Shown: one piece after another, positions 61,848-64,000 of the stretch
How positions within the stretch are numbered: the first letter of the stretch is position 1
Layout of the letters: the number at the start of each line of letters is the position of its first letter
NCBI GenBank assembly: GCA_016702415.1
Contig: JADJEA010000023.1
Span: 62,001-126,000, forward strand
Length of the DNA stretch: 64,000 nt
Direction: 5' to 3'
Source of the DNA: Nostocoides sp.
GTDB lineage: Bacteria > Actinomycetota > Actinomycetes > Actinomycetales > Dermatophilaceae
The notes under the pieces: model-generated
What the model was told of the DNA's origin: nothing
Database searches by the model: none
What the model saw: the letters and a program-made list of their open reading frames with translations, nothing else
Position numbers and translations under genes: made by a program

Positions 61848-61911
61848 GCGTGCCCCTTCCGTTGGTGGTCTTTTCCACACGCTAGATCCACCCACCGACA
61901 ACCCGCCCCAC

Positions 61912-62670
61912 TCAGGGTCGCAGCGACTCCCGCAGGTCTTCGGGCAGCAGCCAGGACCGGCACATGAGGCGCTCGGCGACGACGGTCGTGATCGTCTGCG
62001 CGGCCATGATCCCCATGAGCACCAGCACCTGCGCCGCCGCGGCCTGAGCCGGCGAACCACCGCCGAGGAGGACCCCGATGAAGGCTCCGGGGAGGGTGAC
62101 CACGCCCGCGGTGCGGATCTGATCGAGCCCCGGGACGAGCGCCTCGGGAAGGTGCCGGTGAACGATCCGGCCGATCGCCTGGGACCGGGTGAACCCCAGG
62201 GCGAGCCACGCGTCATACGCGTCGCGTTCCTCGCGCACGGCCGCGAAGGCGCGTCGGCAGGCAAGGGTATGCCCGTTCATCGTGTTGCCCATGAGGATGC
62301 CGAGGACGGGGATGAGGGCCAGCCCGGTCGGGGGAATGGTCCGCGTCAGGAGGATGACGGCGACGACCGGCACCAGGCCCGCGAGGATGGCGACCGTCGC
62401 CCACGGCCAGGCCCGCGGCGCTCCGACCCGCCGGACCGTGGTGACGACGGCGACGGTGAACATCCCGGCGAGGACGACCACCGACCACGCGAGGCTGGCG
62501 ATGACCGAGGTGATGACCAGGGCGGCGAGGCTCAACTGGACGATCGCCCGGGCCGCGGCCAGCAGGGGCGAGAGTCGCTCGGGGAGGTGGCCCACGGCAT
62601 ACGCCAGCAGGGTCAGCAGGAGGAGTATGCCGATCGCCCAGGCGACGGGCCACCCGGGCGAGATCGTCAC
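61912..62670 (-). CDS. FetB/UPF0014-type ABC transporter permease
   Basis: The 252-residue protein has about seven membrane helices and the UPF0014 core: RAIVQLSLAALVITSV, MGNTMNGHTLACRRAF, GVVTLPGAFIGVLLGG. E. coli FetB, with the ATPase FetA, exports iron. No ATPase gene is in the window. GTG 62670 follows TATCGT by 6 nt. Confidence 0.85.
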   Translation of the reverse strand: MTISPGWPVAWAIGILLLLTLLAYAVGHLPERLSPLLAAARAIVQLSLAALVITSVIASLAWSVVVLAGMFTVAVVTTVRRVGAPRAWPWATVAILAGLVPVVAVILLTRTIPPTGLALIPVLGILMGNTMNGHTLACRRAFAAVREERDAYDAWLALGFTRSQAIGRIVHRHLPEALVPGLDQIRTAGVVTLPGAFIGVLLGGGSPAQAAAAQVLVLMGIMAAQTITTVVAERLMCRSWLLPEDLRESLRP

Positions 62671-62676
62671 CTCCCC

Positions 62677-62682
62677 ACGATA
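62677..62682 (-). promoter_or_regulatory. -10 element TATCGT, leaderless start of the FetB-like gene
   Basis: Minus-strand TATCGT ends 6 nt before GTG 62670. Confidence 0.5.
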
Positions 62683-62722
62683 GGGCCCCCGGCGGGGCCC
62701 CGATTTCCGCCGGAGGGGCCTG

Positions 62723-62734
62723 CTCTGGCACCAT
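62723..62734 (+). promoter_or_regulatory. Shared promoter-like motif (CTCTGGCACCAT) upstream of rplS
   Basis: It matches the motif before rpsP at 11 of 12 bases, 130 nt before the rplS ATG. Confidence 0.4.
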
Positions 62735-62864
62735 TGACCCTTGCGTCCAGGCATCCGCGGCCCCTGCCACAGGGGGAGCGAGCCACCTCGTGCGGCCGAG
62801 CCGGACGGCATACGACATCCACGACCGATGCGGCGACCTGTGGCGCCCGAAGAAGGACACTGCC

Positions 62865-63215
62865 ATGCAGCGTTTCGACGAGATCGACCAGGCCTCCCTC
62901 AAGAGCGACCTCCCCGCGTTCCGCGCCGGTGACACCGTCAAGGTGCACGTGAAGGTCGTCGAAGGCAACCGCTCCCGGATTCAGGTCTTCCAGGGGATCG
63001 TCATCCGGCGCCACGGCGGCGGGATCGGGGAGACCTTCACGGTCCGCAAGGTGTCCTTCGGTGTCGGGGTGGAGCGGACCTTCCCGCTGCACACCCCGAT
63101 CATCGACAAGATCGAGGTCGTCACCCGCGGTGACGTCCGCCGCGCCAAGCTCTACTACCTGCGCGACCTGCGCGGCAAGGCCGCGCGCATCCGCGAGCGC
63201 CGCGAGACCAACTGA
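62865..63215 (+). CDS. rplS: 50S ribosomal protein L19
   Basis: The 116-residue L19 has the typical FRAGDTVKVHVKVVEG and RRHGGGIGETFTVRK and ends KAARIRERRETN. It sits at the 30S-50S interface. A GAAGGA site precedes the ATG. It is followed by a hairpin and then lepB. Confidence 0.96.
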   Translation: MQRFDEIDQASLKSDLPAFRAGDTVKVHVKVVEGNRSRIQVFQGIVIRRHGGGIGETFTVRKVSFGVGVERTFPLHTPIIDKIEVVTRGDVRRAKLYYLRDLRGKAARIRERRETN

Positions 63216-63253
63216 CCAGTCCGCGGTCCCACGCTGCCCGACGCACCGCCGAC

Positions 63254-63293
63254 CGCCCGGTCCCGGCTTGCCCATCGCTGCCAGGACCGGGCG
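63254..63293 (+). terminator. Inverted repeat after rplS
   Basis: CGCCCGGTCC (63254-63263) and GGACCGGGCG (63284-63293) are perfect complements around a 20-nt loop. Confidence 0.6.
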
Positions 63294-63294
63294 T

Positions 63295-63300
63295 TAGGCT
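63295..63300 (+). promoter_or_regulatory. -10 element TAGGCT upstream of lepB
   Basis: TAGGCT ends 9 nt before the ATG at 63310, directly after the rplS terminator. Confidence 0.45.
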
Positions 63301-63309
63301 GCTAGCCCT

Positions 63310-64000
63310 ATGACCACCGTGCCCACGCCCCCGGAGGCCGACGCCGCCACCCCCCGGGAGCGCCGGAGAGGGAAACGCGCTCCGCGCCGACCGTGGCCGG
63401 TCTGGGTCCACCTCATCCTCGCGCTGGTCCTGGTCGCCCTGCTGCGCAATTTCGTCGCCCAGTCGTTCTATGTCCCGTCCGGGTCGATGATCCCGACCCT
63501 TGCCGTCGGCGACCGCATGGTGGTCAGCCGGATCCCCACGACGCTCCATCGGGGCGACATCGTCGTCTTCGACGGAACCACGACGTTCGGGGGCAACCCG
63601 GGGCCCCGGTTCGACTCGACGATCGGCAAAGTCCTCTCGGCCGGCGCCAAGGTCTTCGGCATCGACGTCAACGAGCGTGACTATGTCAAGCGGATCGTCG
63701 GTCTGCCCGGCGATCATGTGGTCTGCTGCGATGCCCAACACCGGATCGTCGTCAACGACAAACCCCTGGCCGAGCCCTATCTCGCGCCCGGGATGGCGCC
63801 GAGCCTGATGGACTTCGATGTGCGCGTCCCGGCCGGACGCTTGTGGCTGATGGGCGATAACCGTTCCAATTCGGCCGATTCGCGGGCGCACCTCGGCGAC
63901 CCGGGCGGCGGCATGGTGCCGGAGTCCGATGTGATCGGCAAGCCCTTGCTGAGGTATTGGCCGTTCAGCCGGTTCGGGACGCTCCCGTCGGCCGAACAGC
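63310..64000 (+). CDS. lepB: Signal peptidase I (partial, runs off the window)
   Basis: The frame is open to the right edge, giving 230 residues. A basic N-terminal tail leads to one membrane helix (WVHLILALVLVALL), then box B FYVPSGSMIPTL with the nucleophile Ser (S59), box D with the catalytic Lys in YVKRIVGLPGD (K127) and box E GDNRSNSADSR. It cuts signal peptides from exported proteins. It closes the rplS-lepB end of the conserved cluster. Confidence 0.92.
   Translation, partial: MTTVPTPPEADAATPRERRRGKRAPRRPWPVWVHLILALVLVALLRNFVAQSFYVPSGSMIPTLAVGDRMVVSRIPTTLHRGDIVVFDGTTTFGGNPGPRFDSTIGKVLSAGAKVFGIDVNERDYVKRIVGLPGDHVVCCDAQHRIVVNDKPLAEPYLAPGMAPSLMDFDVRVPAGRLWLMGDNRSNSADSRAHLGDPGGGMVPESDVIGKPLLRYWPFSRFGTLPSAEQ

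Overview
The window is one stretch of a very G+C-rich (about 70% by eye) actinobacterial chromosome. Zinc-ribbon L28 and L32, a hupB gene with a Lys/Ala tail, an F420 gene (cofC) and the conserved gene orders point to the order Micrococcales. Something near the Dermatophilaceae/Intrasporangiaceae is my guess from the overall feel, not a proven placement.

Layout. 1-7.1 kb: a catabolic operon, with a dimethylglycine/sarcosine-dehydrogenase-like flavoprotein, a FadR-type regulator, a tiny coupled ORF, a glutamine-synthetase-like gamma-glutamylation enzyme, an aldehyde dehydrogenase and a short-chain dehydrogenase. It looks like a pathway for amines or N-methylated compounds running through gamma-glutamyl intermediates. 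7.1-9.1 kb: cimA (citramalate synthase, isoleucine pathway) behind what looks like a leader-peptide attenuator with three consecutive Ile codons. 9.2-13.7 kb: a minus-strand accessory block of secreted proteins, comprising a frameshifted LamG-like protein, a beta-propeller and a decayed tandem copy of that propeller. 14-19 kb: a hypothetical protein, an SGNH hydrolase, a fumarylacetoacetase-family protein, gltX and a HAD hydrolase. 19.1-19.4 kb: tRNA-Gln and tRNA-Glu. 19.4-25.3 kb: ndgR/ltbR divergent from leuCD, hupB, murA, a small protein and cofC. 25.4-36.6 kb: acyltransferase, a truncated phosphotransferase remnant, a trans-sulfuration enzyme, ddl, a lipoprotein, an Lrp-fold protein, thiL, rpmB, recG, rsmD, coaD, a YceD-family protein, rpmF, rnc and mutM. 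36.6-39.9 kb: an accessory insertion with a MazF-type toxin-antitoxin pair, a decayed second antitoxin and a membrane acyltransferase. 40-52 kb: acyP, chorismate mutase, smc, ftsY, amt-glnK-glnD and ffh. 52-64 kb: a frameshifted hydrolase and amidohydrolase, an Rrf2 regulator, then rpsP-khpA-rimM-trmD-rplS-lepB, split by a two-component system after khpA and by two minus-strand genes after trmD.

How the genes work together. Most of the window is housekeeping: tRNA charging, leucine and isoleucine synthesis, the peptidoglycan precursors (murA, ddl), translation and RNA processing, protein targeting by the SRP pathway (ftsY, ffh, lepB), chromosome organisation (smc, hupB) and nitrogen sensing (amt, glnK, glnD). 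Many start codons lie 6-9 nt after a TANNNT hexamer, which suggests widespread leaderless transcription and fixes several starts.

The most unusual signals are: (1) a 7-mer, GGCATAC or its complement, seen about 79 times and missing from the 9-14.7 kb accessory block; (2) the cimA leader; (3) a histidine kinase fused to a DUF4153/DUF4173-like membrane domain through a PGPTQT-repeat linker; (4) a TrmD-GNAT fusion; (5) a perfect 12-bp inverted repeat before hupB; and (6) several single-base frameshifts, mostly in or beside G/C runs, that may be sequence errors or real decay.
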